Source: DASZIT01 sp036268775 (GTDB lineage: Bacteria; Actinomycetota; Acidimicrobiia; Acidimicrobiales; RAAP-2). Taken from it: a stretch of 64,000 nt of DNA. The notes below the pieces were generated by a model that was given only the letters and a program-made list of their open reading frames with translations, ran no database searches and was not told the origin of the DNA. The stretch's first letter is position 1. The number at the start of each line of letters is the position of its first letter. The DNA lies in contig DATATM010000017.1 of the NCBI GenBank assembly GCA_036268775.1, positions 20,566 through 84,565 on the forward strand. The letters run 5' to 3'. The translations under genes and the position numbers were made by a program. This document shows, piece after piece, positions 1 through 7,494 of this stretch.

Positions 1-83
1 GCGGTCAGCGGGTGGGAGTGGCGATGCCCGTGGCCGTGACTGTGCTGGGGCCCGTCGTTGAGGGTCGGACCGTCATTCGACAT
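1..83 (-). CDS. partial CDS with His-rich N-terminus (runs off window)
   Basis: An ATG on the minus strand at 83 opens a frame that stays open to the window edge (27 full codons). It overlaps the last 11 bases of ilvE, as expected for the next gene of the same operon. The visible N-terminus is polar and then His-rich (HSHGHGHRHSH). Such a tail is usual in metal-handling proteins such as CDF transporters, CobW-like GTPases or nickel-insertion factors, but nothing more can be assigned from this fragment. Confidence 0.4.
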   Translation of the reverse strand, partial: MSNDGPTLNDGPQHSHGHGHRHSHPLT

Positions 84-1002
84 AGTCCAGCCAATCCTTG
101 TAGCGGTCGATCTCACCCCTCACCGCGGCAAAGTAGGTCTGCTGCAGCTGCTGGGTGATGGGTCCCGGCTTCCCGGTTCCCACCTGGCGGTCGTCCACCG
201 ACCGGATCGGCACCACCTCGGCGGCCGTCCCGGTGAGGAACGCCTCGTCGGCGGCATAGAGGTCGGTCCGGATCATCTGTTCGTAGACGACGTCGTAGCC
301 GAGGTCTCGGGCGATGGTCTCCACCGACAGCTGGGTGATGCCCGCCAACGCCCCGGAGTCGGAGGTCGGGGGGGTGACCAGCCGTCCGTCACGGACGATG
401 AAGATGTTCTCCCCGGTGCACTCGCTGACGTTGCCGTCCGGCGACAGCAGGATGGCTTCGTCGTAGCCGGCCCGGAGGGCCTCCACTTTGGCCAGCGATG
501 AGTTCACGTACATGCCGGTGCCCTTGGCCGCGGTCGGCACCGCGTTGGGGTCGTGGCGGCGCCAGGAGCTGATCTTGGTCGACACCCCGTTGGCCACTCC
601 CTCCTCGCCCAGGTAGGTGCCCCACGGCCAGGCAGCGATGGAGACGTTGACCGGGCAGGGAATCGGGTTCAACCCCATCTCGCCATAGCCGAGGTAGACC
701 AGCGGGCGGATGTAGCAACCGTCGTCGAGCCCATTGACCCGGACCAGGGAGGTGGTGGCCGACACCAGGTCGTCGACGGTGTAGGGGATCTCGATCATGA
801 AGACCTTGGCCGAGGTGAACAACCGTTTGATGTGGTCCCGTAGCCGGAAGACGGCCACCCCGTTGGGGGTCGGGTAGGCCCGGATGCCCTCGAAGACGCC
901 GGAGCCGTAGTGCATGGTGTGGGTGAGCACATGGACGGTGGCGTCGGCCCAATCCACCATCTCTCCGTCCATCCAGATCTTGTCAGTCGGGGTTATCGGC
1001 AC
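73..1002 (-). CDS. ilvE: branched-chain amino acid aminotransferase
   Basis: 309-residue fold-type IV PLP aminotransferase that transfers amino groups between glutamate and the 2-oxo acids of Leu, Ile and Val, the last step of branched-chain amino acid synthesis. Visible features are the N-terminal HYGSGVFEGIRAY motif, the PLP-binding lysine at about residue 160 (TAAKGTGMY), and the C-terminal LAGITQLSVE and FLTGTAAEV motifs. It starts at GTG 1002, three bases after the leuB stop, so the two genes are co-transcribed. Both lie downstream of the attenuator at 2105-2206, which matches a shared need for branched-chain amino acid control. Confidence 0.95.
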   Translation of the reverse strand: MPITPTDKIWMDGEMVDWADATVHVLTHTMHYGSGVFEGIRAYPTPNGVAVFRLRDHIKRLFTSAKVFMIEIPYTVDDLVSATTSLVRVNGLDDGCYIRPLVYLGYGEMGLNPIPCPVNVSIAAWPWGTYLGEEGVANGVSTKISSWRRHDPNAVPTAAKGTGMYVNSSLAKVEALRAGYDEAILLSPDGNVSECTGENIFIVRDGRLVTPPTSDSGALAGITQLSVETIARDLGYDVVYEQMIRTDLYAADEAFLTGTAAEVVPIRSVDDRQVGTGKPGPITQQLQQTYFAAVRGEIDRYKDWLDYVE

Positions 1003-1005
1003 GGC

Positions 1006-2025
1006 TTACAGCCTTTCTGCGATGGCGTCGCCAATGGCGGCGGTAGAGAGTTGCGGGTCGGGGGTTGAAGCAATGAACTCCTGCACCGCCTTGGTGACCC
1101 GCTCGGCGGCGGCCACCTCTCCCAGGTGGTCAAGCATAAGCGCCCCCGACCGGATGGCGGCGGCAGGGTTGGCCTGGCCGGTGCCGGCGATGTCGTGGGC
1201 GGCGCCGTGGACAGGCTCGAACAGCGACGGTCCGGTGCGGGCCGGATTGAGGTTGGCCGAGGCGGCGTACCCGATCCCTCCGGCGATGGCGCCGGCCAGG
1301 TCGGTGATGATGTCGCCGAAGAGATTGTCGGTGACGATCACGTCGTAGCGCCCGGGATTCTCCACCAGGTAGATACAGGTGGCATCGACATGGTTGTAGT
1401 CGTGCGCCACGTCGGGGTAGTCGGGGGCGACCTCTTGCACCGTCCGGTTCCACAGGTCGCCGGCGAAGGTGAGCACGTTGGTCTTGTGCACCAGGGTCAG
1501 CTGGCGGCGCGGTCGTTTCGACGCCAACTCGAAGGCGAATCGAGCGCACCGCTCCACCCCTTGCCGGGTGTTGACCGAGCCCTGGGTGGCCACCTCGAAC
1601 GGGGTCCCCTTGCGCAGGAACCCGCCTTCCCCGGCGTAGGTCCCCTCGGTGTTCTCCCGGATGACGATGAAATCGCAGTCGGGGGCGGGGGCGCCGGGGA
1701 CCCCGGTGAACGGCCGCAGGTTGATGTAGAGGTCGAGGTCGAACCGGAGCCGGAGGAGCAGCCCGCGCTCCAGGGTTCCGGGAGGCACGTCGGTCGATCC
1801 CACCGGAGGCCCGATGGCCCCGAGGAGGATGGCGTCCTGGTGACGCAACTCCTCGAGGACGTTGTCCGGCAACACGTCCCCGGTGCGGAGGAACCGGTCG
1901 GCGCCCAGGTCGTAGTCGGTGGTGTCCAGCGACACCCCGGCGGCATTGATCACTTTCAGCGCTTCGGCTACCACCTCCGGGCCGATCCCGTCGCCCCCGA
2001 TAACGCCAACCTTGTACGTGCTCAC
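1006..2025 (-). CDS. leuB: 3-isopropylmalate dehydrogenase
   Basis: 339-residue NAD-dependent beta-decarboxylating dehydrogenase that oxidises and decarboxylates 3-isopropylmalate in leucine synthesis. Family motifs seen: GDGIGPEV near the N-terminus, the substrate arginine region around FIVIRENTEGTYAGE, VHKTNVL, and the metal-binding VTDNLFGDIITDLAGA. The length matches the short actinobacterial LeuB. The start is GTG 2025, about 80 bases downstream of a terminator-like hairpin that is itself preceded by a leader peptide. leuA, leuC and leuD are not in this window. Confidence 0.93.
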   Translation of the reverse strand: MSTYKVGVIGGDGIGPEVVAEALKVINAAGVSLDTTDYDLGADRFLRTGDVLPDNVLEELRHQDAILLGAIGPPVGSTDVPPGTLERGLLLRLRFDLDLYINLRPFTGVPGAPAPDCDFIVIRENTEGTYAGEGGFLRKGTPFEVATQGSVNTRQGVERCARFAFELASKRPRRQLTLVHKTNVLTFAGDLWNRTVQEVAPDYPDVAHDYNHVDATCIYLVENPGRYDVIVTDNLFGDIITDLAGAIAGGIGYAASANLNPARTGPSLFEPVHGAAHDIAGTGQANPAAAIRSGALMLDHLGEVAAAERVTKAVQEFIASTPDPQLSTAAIGDAIAERL

Positions 2026-2104
2026 CCTGTCATCCGATCTTTCGCTGCTGCCTGGGCTGTCCGTGCCCAGACACTGTCTGTCCCATCAAGAAGAAGTGAA
2101 ATTG

Positions 2105-2128
2105 AAAAACCGCCCACCAAGTGGACGG
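2105..2128 (-). terminator. leuB-ilvE attenuator terminator
   Basis: On the minus strand an 8-bp stem (CCGTCCAC / GTGGGCGG with one G-T pair) closes a 3-base loop and is followed at once by TTTTT (2109-2105). This is a classical intrinsic terminator in a genome where T-tracts are rare. It sits between the leader peptide and leuB, pointing towards leuB, so it can only act as an attenuator or as the end of the tsaC operon. Confidence 0.75.
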
Positions 2129-2133
2129 CCGAG

Positions 2134-2160
2134 AGCCACACACCGATTCGGTATGTGGCT
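2134..2160 (-). promoter_or_regulatory. leader RNA hairpin next to leader-peptide stop codon
   Basis: A 12-bp stem (5' arm AGCCACATACCG, 3' arm CGGTGTGTGGCT, loop AAT, one wobble pair) starts inside the leader-peptide stop codon and ends 6 bases before the terminator stem. Its position is that of a pause or protector hairpin in ribosome-mediated attenuation. I could not find a strong antiterminator pairing that overlaps the terminator, so its precise role is inferred. Confidence 0.6.
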
Positions 2161-2206
2161 AGTCGATAATAATTACGTAGAAGCGATAGGCCGCGCGGTT
2201 CGACAT
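2159..2206 (-). CDS. leader peptide MSNRAAYRFYVIIID controlling leuB-ilvE
   Basis: A 15-codon reading frame (ATG 2206, TAG 2159-2161) encodes MSNRAAYRFYVIIID. Four consecutive branched-chain codons (Val-Ile-Ile-Ile) lie just before the stop. Three of them are the A/T-ending codons GTA, ATT, ATT, which are rare in the neighbouring genes. It precedes two hairpins and leuB-ilvE. This is the layout of an attenuation leader that senses charged tRNA-Ile and tRNA-Val. No Shine-Dalgarno is visible; a promoter placed 7 bases upstream of ATG suggests a leaderless transcript. Confidence 0.75.
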   Translation of the reverse strand: MSNRAAYRFYVIIID

Positions 2207-2213
2207 CGGGACT

Positions 2214-2243
2214 AGTGTCCCTCGCCCACGCCGGCCGAGTCAA
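2214..2243 (-). promoter_or_regulatory. probable promoter of the leuB-ilvE leader
   Basis: On the minus strand, TTGACT (2243-2238) and GACACT (2219-2214) are separated by 18 bases, and the -10 box lies 7 bases before the leader-peptide ATG. This would place transcription start at or next to the ATG, the usual geometry of leaderless actinobacterial mRNAs. The -35 box overlaps the tsaC stop codon. Confidence 0.6.
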
Positions 2244-2878
2244 CCCAGGGCCTCCGGAGGCTGCATCGGGCCGCTCCAGGGGATCCCTCCCCGGCGAAGG
2301 CACCACACCTCCTCCCCCCGGCACGCCACCACCGTCGAGGGGACCCCGTCGCACACCCCGCCGTCCACCACCGCCGAGAGCCGGTCGTCGACCGAGAAGA
2401 CGGCAATGACCTCCTGGGCCAAGGTCGCCGGCGGCTTGCCGTGCCGGTTGGCGCTGGTGACGGCCAACGGCCCGACCGCGGTGCAGAGAGCCCGGACCAC
2501 CGGATGATCGGGCCACCGGACCCCGACGGTCCCCTGAGCTTCGGGTGGCCCCCCGAGGTCGGCATCGAAGCCAACGGCTCTCGGCACCACCAGGGTGAGC
2601 GGGCCCGGCCAGAACCGATCGGCGAGCCCCTGGGCCGCCGGCTCCAGCAGGCCGGCCACCACTTCGACCTGGTTCCGGCCGGCCACCAGCATCGGGAGGG
2701 CGACTTCGCCGGGGCGGCGCTTGAGGGCGAAGATCCGGTCCACCCCTTCCGGCTGTCTCGGGTCGACGGCCAGCCCGTAGACGGTGTCGGTGGGGATCGC
2801 CACCACCATCCCGGCCGCCAACTGCCGGACCGCCTCCTCCACCTCGACCGGGTCATCGGCATCCAGGCGCACCACCAT
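2240..2878 (-). CDS. tsaC: L-threonylcarbamoyladenylate synthase (TsaC/Sua5 family)
   Basis: 212-residue YrdC-domain protein that makes threonylcarbamoyl-AMP from Thr, bicarbonate and ATP for the t6A37 tRNA modification. Motifs seen: PTDTVYGLAVD, KRRPGEVALPMLV, FWPGPLTLVVP, the TSAN signature and PSTVV. The ATG at 2878 is preferred over longer in-frame starts because it lies two bases after the prmC stop. It is a single YrdC domain, without the C-terminal Sua5 extension. The position after prfA and prmC is the standard actinobacterial order. Confidence 0.9.
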   Translation of the reverse strand: MVVRLDADDPVEVEEAVRQLAAGMVVAIPTDTVYGLAVDPRQPEGVDRIFALKRRPGEVALPMLVAGRNQVEVVAGLLEPAAQGLADRFWPGPLTLVVPRAVGFDADLGGPPEAQGTVGVRWPDHPVVRALCTAVGPLAVTSANRHGKPPATLAQEVIAVFSVDDRLSAVVDGGVCDGVPSTVVACRGEEVWCLRRGGIPWSGPMQPPEALG

Positions 2879-2880
2879 GG

Positions 2881-3822
2881 TCAGCGCCGGGCCACCAACA
2901 TCCGGAGCTGACCGGCCAGGTCCCGCTCGGTGCTCACCGGGCGGAATCCGGCCCGTCGGGCCGCGTCGATGGAGGCGTCGGCCTGCCCCGGGGCGATCTC
3001 CACCACCAGGGCGCCCCCGGGTCGGAGCCATCGGGGAGCTTCGGCCACGATCGTCTCGATGTCGGCCATCCCCCCGACCCCGCCGGATCCGGCCGCGGCC
3101 ACCAGCGCCCCCCGCGGCTCCCAGTCCCGGACCCCGGGATCCAGTTCGGCATACTCCGACTCCGCCACGTAGGGCGGATTGGCCGCGATCAGGTCAACCC
3201 GTCCCTCCAGCCCGTCCGGGAGGGCAGCGAACCACGAGCCCTCGGCCAGCTGCACCCGGGAGCCGGCACCGGCACCGCCGCCAACACCGGTCTCGCCGGA
3301 AGCCAGGAGAGCGAGGTTCTGCGCCGCCACCGCCAGCGCGTCGGCCGAGACGTCGGTCGCCCACACCTCGAGGTCGGGGAACCGCCGGCCGCCCTCGATG
3401 GCCAAGGCCAGGGCGATGGCCCCCGACCCGGTGCCCAGATCCACCGCCACCGGCGAGGGACCGGGCTCCGCCTGGCCGACGATCCGGGACAATTCCGCCA
3501 ACGCCACCTCGACCACCTGCTCGGTCTCCGGCCGGGGGATCAGGACCCGAGGATCGACGGTCAGCTCCAAGGAGCGGAAGGGCCACCGGCCCAACACGTA
3601 CTGCAGTGGTTCGCCGGCCATCCGCCGGGCGACCAGGGCCTCCACCTGTCGGCTCAACTCATCCGCCGACGCCGACTCGGCCCGGTGTGCCTCCACGTGT
3701 TCGAGGATCCAGCGCGCCTCTCGCGCCGATCCCAGCCGGTCCGCCGTCGAGCCCAGCAGGGCATCTCGACGGGCAACCCCATCGGTGATTCCGGATTGGT
3801 CGGGGGCCTCGACCGCCGACAC
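2881..3822 (-). CDS. prmC: peptide chain release factor N5-glutamine methyltransferase
   Basis: 313-residue HemK-type methyltransferase that methylates the glutamine of the GGQ loop of release factors. It has an N-terminal helical recognition domain, the VLIPRPETE motif (about residues 93-101), SAM-binding DLGTGSG (128-134) and the catalytic NPPY (215-218). It begins with GTG one base after the stop of prfA, its substrate gene. A Gly/Ala-rich insertion of about ten residues (GETGVGGGAGAG) lies between the SAM site and NPPY and is probably a surface loop. Confidence 0.93.
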   Translation of the reverse strand: MSAVEAPDQSGITDGVARRDALLGSTADRLGSAREARWILEHVEAHRAESASADELSRQVEALVARRMAGEPLQYVLGRWPFRSLELTVDPRVLIPRPETEQVVEVALAELSRIVGQAEPGPSPVAVDLGTGSGAIALALAIEGGRRFPDLEVWATDVSADALAVAAQNLALLASGETGVGGGAGAGSRVQLAEGSWFAALPDGLEGRVDLIAANPPYVAESEYAELDPGVRDWEPRGALVAAAGSGGVGGMADIETIVAEAPRWLRPGGALVVEIAPGQADASIDAARRAGFRPVSTERDLAGQLRMLVARR

Positions 3823-3823
3823 G

Positions 3824-4888
3824 TCAGCCCTCGGCCAGCTGGCGGGCCCGCTTGTCGGCCATCAGCGCGTCGGTGAGGTCATCCAGGTCGCCCATCAGAA
3901 TGCGGTCCAGCTTGTGGAGGGTGAGATGGATGCGGTGGTCGGTGACCCGGTTCTCCTTGTAGTTGTAGGTCCGGATCTTCTCCGAGCGGCCTCCCCCACC
4001 GACCTGGCTGCGGCGGGCCGCCGACAACTCCGCCGCCTGGCGATCCTGTTCGGCCTTGAGCAGCCGGGAGCGCAACACGATCATCGCCTTGGCCCGGTTC
4101 TGGATCTGGCTCTTCTCATCCTGCATGGCGACCACGATGCCGGTGGGGAGGTGGGTGATGCGCACCGCCGAGTCGGTGGTGTTGACCGATTGCCCGCCGG
4201 GCCCCGTCGAGCGGTAAACGTCGATCTTCAGATCACTGGGGTCGATGGCCACATCGACCTCCTTGGCTTCCGGCAGGACGGCCACCGCCGCCGCCGAGGT
4301 GTGGATCCGGCCTTGGGACTCGGTCACCGGCACCCGCTGCACCCGGTGGGGGCCGCCCTCGTGCTCCAGACGCTGCCAGGCGCCCTCCCCCTTGACCAGG
4401 AAGGTGACCTCGTTCAATCCCTCCCGTTCGGAAGGGCTCGACGACAGGACCTCGACCTTCCAGCCCTTGGCGGCGGCATACCGGGTGTACATGTCGAAGA
4501 GGTCCTTGGCGAAGAGGTTCGCCTCCTCCCCTCCCTCGGTACCGCGTATCTCCATGATCACGTTCCGCCCGGCGTTGGGGTCCTTAGGCAGGAGTTGGAG
4601 CCGAAGTTCCTCTTCGAGCCGGCTGATGTCGCCTTCAGCCCGCTCCACCTCGGCCCGGGCCAGGTCCCGCTCGTCACCGGCGGAGTCCGACACCATCTCC
4701 CGGGCGGTGGCCAGATCGGATTCCGCCACCTGAAGGCTCCGCCAGATCCCGACCACCTCTTCGAGCTCCTTGTGGCGGCGGGACACGTCCCGCAGACGCC
4801 GCGGGTCGGCCGAGACGTTCGGATCGTTCAGCTCCACGACCACCGTCTCGTACTCACGCTCGAGCTCGTTGAGGCGGTCGTTCAGCAC
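3824..4888 (-). CDS. prfA: peptide chain release factor 1
   Basis: 354-residue class I release factor recognising UAA and UAG. The N-terminal coiled-coil domain is followed by the codon-recognition tripeptide PVT (187-189, the P-x-T type of RF1) and the catalytic loop containing GGQ (231-233) within STGPGGQSVNTTDSAVR. Length is normal. It starts with GTG at 4888. It lies in the rho-rpmE-prfA-prmC-tsaC order seen in mycobacteria. Confidence 0.95.
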   Translation of the reverse strand: MLNDRLNELEREYETVVVELNDPNVSADPRRLRDVSRRHKELEEVVGIWRSLQVAESDLATAREMVSDSAGDERDLARAEVERAEGDISRLEEELRLQLLPKDPNAGRNVIMEIRGTEGGEEANLFAKDLFDMYTRYAAAKGWKVEVLSSSPSEREGLNEVTFLVKGEGAWQRLEHEGGPHRVQRVPVTESQGRIHTSAAAVAVLPEAKEVDVAIDPSDLKIDVYRSTGPGGQSVNTTDSAVRITHLPTGIVVAMQDEKSQIQNRAKAMIVLRSRLLKAEQDRQAAELSAARRSQVGGGGRSEKIRTYNYKENRVTDHRIHLTLHKLDRILMGDLDDLTDALMADKRARQLAEG

Positions 4889-4988
4889 GGCCCAAGGGTA
4901 GTGGCCGGCGCTACCGCTGCCGCACGCACTGGGGTCAAAGGTGAAGGTGGCCGGTCACCGCTGAGGTGGCCAGGCCCGGCCTTCGTTT

Positions 4989-5225
4989 TCAGGAGGCCGA
5001 CGGCCCCGACGGCTTCTTCCGCGCCCCCGACTTGGCGTAACGCTTCTGGAAGCGCTCCACCCGGCCACCGGAGTCGACCAGCTTCTGCTTGCCGGTGAAG
5101 AACGGGTGGCACTCGTTGCACAGCTCGAGATGGATGTCGTCCTTGGTGGACCGGGTCGTGAAGGTATTGCCGCAGGAACATCGCACGGTGGCTTCGATGT
5201 ACTTGGGATGGATGTCGGTTTTCAT
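4989..5225 (-). CDS. rpmE: 50S ribosomal protein L31, zinc-binding form
   Basis: 78-residue L31 of the cysteine-containing (C+) type: MKTDIHPKY start, CSC and later CNECHPFFTGKQK, giving the zinc-ligand cysteines. The basic C-terminus has an extra Pro/Ser tail. It lies between rho and prfA on the same strand, 85 bases after rho. The presence of zinc ligands suggests it could be exchanged for a C-minus paralogue under zinc starvation, but none is in this window. Confidence 0.93.
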   Translation of the reverse strand: MKTDIHPKYIEATVRCSCGNTFTTRSTKDDIHLELCNECHPFFTGKQKLVDSGGRVERFQKRYAKSGARKKPSGPSAS

Positions 5226-5310
5226 TGAATTCTCCGTGGTGGTGAGTGCGAGACCGGACCCGCCGGGCCTTCGCGGCCAGTGGATTATACCGGTTTGAGA
5301 GCGGTCCGGA

Positions 5311-7236
5311 TCAGGAGGCCGCCGGGCCCTTGGCGATCTCCGCCAAGAACTCGTCGTTGCTCTTGGTGGTGCGGATCTTGTCCAGCAGCAGCTCAAGGCC
5401 GGCGGCGGCACTGCCGTCGTTGGCCAGGGCGTTGAGCACCCGGCGCAGCTTCCAGACCTGCTGGAGCTGTGACCGGTCGAAGAGCAGCTCTTCGTGGCGG
5501 GTCGAGCTGGCGTTGACGTCGATGGCCGGGTAGATCCGGCGCTCCGCCAGTCGGCGGTCGAGCCGGAGCTCCATGTTGCCGGTGCCCTTGAACTCCTCGA
5601 AGATGACCTCGTCCATCTTGGAACCGGTCTCCACCAAGGCGGTGGCCAGGATGGTGAGCGATCCGCCCTCTTCGATGTTCCGGGCGGCTCCGAAGAACCG
5701 CTTGGGTGGGTAGAGGGCGCCCGAGTCGACACCACCGGACATGATCCGCCCGGTGGCCGGCTGGGCCAGGTTGTAGGCCCTCGCCAACCGGGTGATGCCG
5801 TCGAGCATGATCACGACGTCCTGGCCCATTTCCACCAGGCGCTTGGCCCGCTCGATGGCGAGCTCGGCGACGGCGGTGTGCTCGTCGGAGGGACGGTCGA
5901 AGGTGGACGCCACCACTTCGCCCTTGACCGATCGGCGCATGTCGGTGACTTCTTCGGGACGCTCGTCCACCAGCAGCACCATCAAGTGCACTTCGGGATT
6001 GTTGGCCTCGATGGAGTGGGCGATGTGCTTCATGACCGTGGTCTTGCCGGCCTTGGGCGGCGACACGATCAGGCCACGCTGGCCCTTGCCGACCGGCGAG
6101 AGGAGGTCGACGATCCGGGTGGTCAGGTTCTCCTTGTCGCCGGGGGCCTCGAGGTCGAGACGCTCGTCGGGGAACAGGGGGGTCAGGTCTTCGAACCGCG
6201 GCCGGTTTCGGGCCTCTTCCGGATCGAGTCCGGACACCGTGTCGATTCGGAGCAGGGCCGGGAACTTCTCGGTGTTTCCGGCTGGCCGGCACGCACCCTC
6301 GAGATAGTCACCCTTCCGAAGCGCAAAGCGTCGGGCCTGGCTGATGGAGACGTAGACGTCCTTGGAGGAGGGCAGGTACCCGTCGCAGCGGAGGAACCCG
6401 TAGCCCTCATCCCGGAGGTCGAGCAGACCCTTTACCGGGATGAGCTCGCCCTGATACTGCTGCTCCTGATTGCCACCTGCCCCCTGGAGATCGCGCTCTG
6501 CGCCATCCCCCGGACGATCGCGGCCCCGCCGGCGGCGGTTGTTGCGCCGGTTGCCGGCGTCGTCGCCGCCACCCTGACGGTTGTCCTGGGCGCCCTGACG
6601 GTTGCCCTGGTTGTTCTGGCGGTTGCCTTGATTGTTCTGGCGGCCGCCCTGGTTGTTCTGGTTGTTCTGACGGTTGCCTTGATTGTTCTGATTGTTCTGG
6701 CGACCGCCTTGGTTGTTCTGGTTGTTCTGGTTGTTCTGACGGTCTTGACGACTGGTATCGGTCGCGGTCGACGCCGATTCGTCGTCACCGGCCATGGCGG
6801 GATCCGGGTCGTGGCCGTTGTCGGCCTCGCCGTCACTGCCGTTCAGCTCGGCCGTTTTCGCATCGTCGTCAGGTCCGAAGGAGAGGGACACCGCCGGGCG
6901 TCGGGCCGGGCCGCGTCGGGTCTCGGTCGCCGAACCGCCGTCGTCGTTGTCAGGGTCGGACCGGTCCGACCTCGAAGGGCTCGACGAGCCCGCTGACGAG
7001 CCGTTGGAGGAGCCATTGGTGGTAGCGGCCGAAGAGCCGGCCCCGCCGTCGCCCCCCGAACCCGGGCTGGCGCCCTCGTCCACCGATACACCGGTGGCCT
7101 TCAAAATACCGTCGATCATGTCTGCTTTTTTGGTGCGGGTGGTGGTCTTTACAGACAGTGCCTGCGCGATGGCGTGAAGCTCATCGCGTTCTTTGCCTTC
7201 CAACACCGAGCGCTCGAGCTGCTGTTCCGCAGTCAT
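5311..7236 (-). CDS. rho: transcription termination factor Rho with Gln/Asn-rich insert
   Basis: 641-residue Rho, well over the about 420 residues of E. coli Rho. Order: N-terminal Rho_N helical domain (about 1-50), acidic Ser/Gly/Asp-rich linker (51-163), Gln/Asn-rich repeats (164-227, units such as RQNNQNNQGN), an Arg-rich patch RRNNRRRRGRDR (230-241), a cold-shock-like RNA-binding domain (about 265-330) and the hexameric ATPase with Walker A PPKAGKTT (393-400). The start has a GAGGAGG Shine-Dalgarno. Linker inserts are known in actinobacterial Rho; this one is unusually regular. Confidence 0.96.
   Translation of the reverse strand: MTAEQQLERSVLEGKERDELHAIAQALSVKTTTRTKKADMIDGILKATGVSVDEGASPGSGGDGGAGSSAATTNGSSNGSSAGSSSPSRSDRSDPDNDDGGSATETRRGPARRPAVSLSFGPDDDAKTAELNGSDGEADNGHDPDPAMAGDDESASTATDTSRQDRQNNQNNQNNQGGRQNNQNNQGNRQNNQNNQGGRQNNQGNRQNNQGNRQGAQDNRQGGGDDAGNRRNNRRRRGRDRPGDGAERDLQGAGGNQEQQYQGELIPVKGLLDLRDEGYGFLRCDGYLPSSKDVYVSISQARRFALRKGDYLEGACRPAGNTEKFPALLRIDTVSGLDPEEARNRPRFEDLTPLFPDERLDLEAPGDKENLTTRIVDLLSPVGKGQRGLIVSPPKAGKTTVMKHIAHSIEANNPEVHLMVLLVDERPEEVTDMRRSVKGEVVASTFDRPSDEHTAVAELAIERAKRLVEMGQDVVIMLDGITRLARAYNLAQPATGRIMSGGVDSGALYPPKRFFGAARNIEEGGSLTILATALVETGSKMDEVIFEEFKGTGNMELRLDRRLAERRIYPAIDVNASSTRHEELLFDRSQLQQVWKLRRVLNALANDGSAAAGLELLLDKIRTTKSNDEFLAEIAKGPAAS
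6556..6747 (-). repeat. in-frame short repeats encoding the Gln/Asn-rich tract of Rho
   Basis: The coding strand repeats CAGAACAACCAG-type units, with GGC/GGT-Arg punctuation, through about 64 codons. The unit length is irregular (7-13 codons), and all changes are multiples of three, so the frame is kept. This pattern fits replication slippage with selection for an open reading frame. Confidence 0.8.
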
Positions 7237-7494
7237 CGGCCTCCTCGTTTCGAATGTCCTCGTTTGGGGGATGGACCGAAGCCATCCTCCAAGGAATCAG
7301 GGGCGGGGAGTTGAGTACGCCGGGAGAACTCCCGTTTACAACTCCCACCTGCGCCGTATGCGGGCTGGTCCGCACACTAGACGTGCGATTCAGGGGTTCC
7401 CGCCCAGGTACCCGAAGGGGTACATCTGGAAGCGAAGGTGACTACACCATACCTGCCCGGCCGCCGAACGGCAACAACCCCCAGGTGACGACCA
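7237..7494 (-). promoter_or_regulatory. rho leader region with nested stem-loop
   Basis: The 258 bases upstream of rho hold no gene. At 7306-7346 an outer 8-bp stem (GGGAGTTG / CAACTCCC) encloses an inner 6-bp stem (CGGGAG TT CTCCCG). A second hairpin with GTACCC arms and a CTTC loop lies near 7411-7426. Rho genes are commonly autoregulated through their leader, so a structured leader is plausible. No convincing promoter boxes were identified. Confidence 0.45.

Noticed and set aside
3179..5098. 639-codon plus-strand reading frame
   Set aside because: Antisense to prmC, prfA and rpmE; no domain is recognisable.
6556..6747. CRISPR-like short regular repeats
   Set aside because: Repeats are contiguous, in frame and encode Gln/Asn; there are no spacers.
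5494..6996. 500-codon plus-strand reading frame with Val/Leu-rich repeats
   Set aside because: It is antisense to rho and its repeats are the complement of the Gln/Asn repeats.
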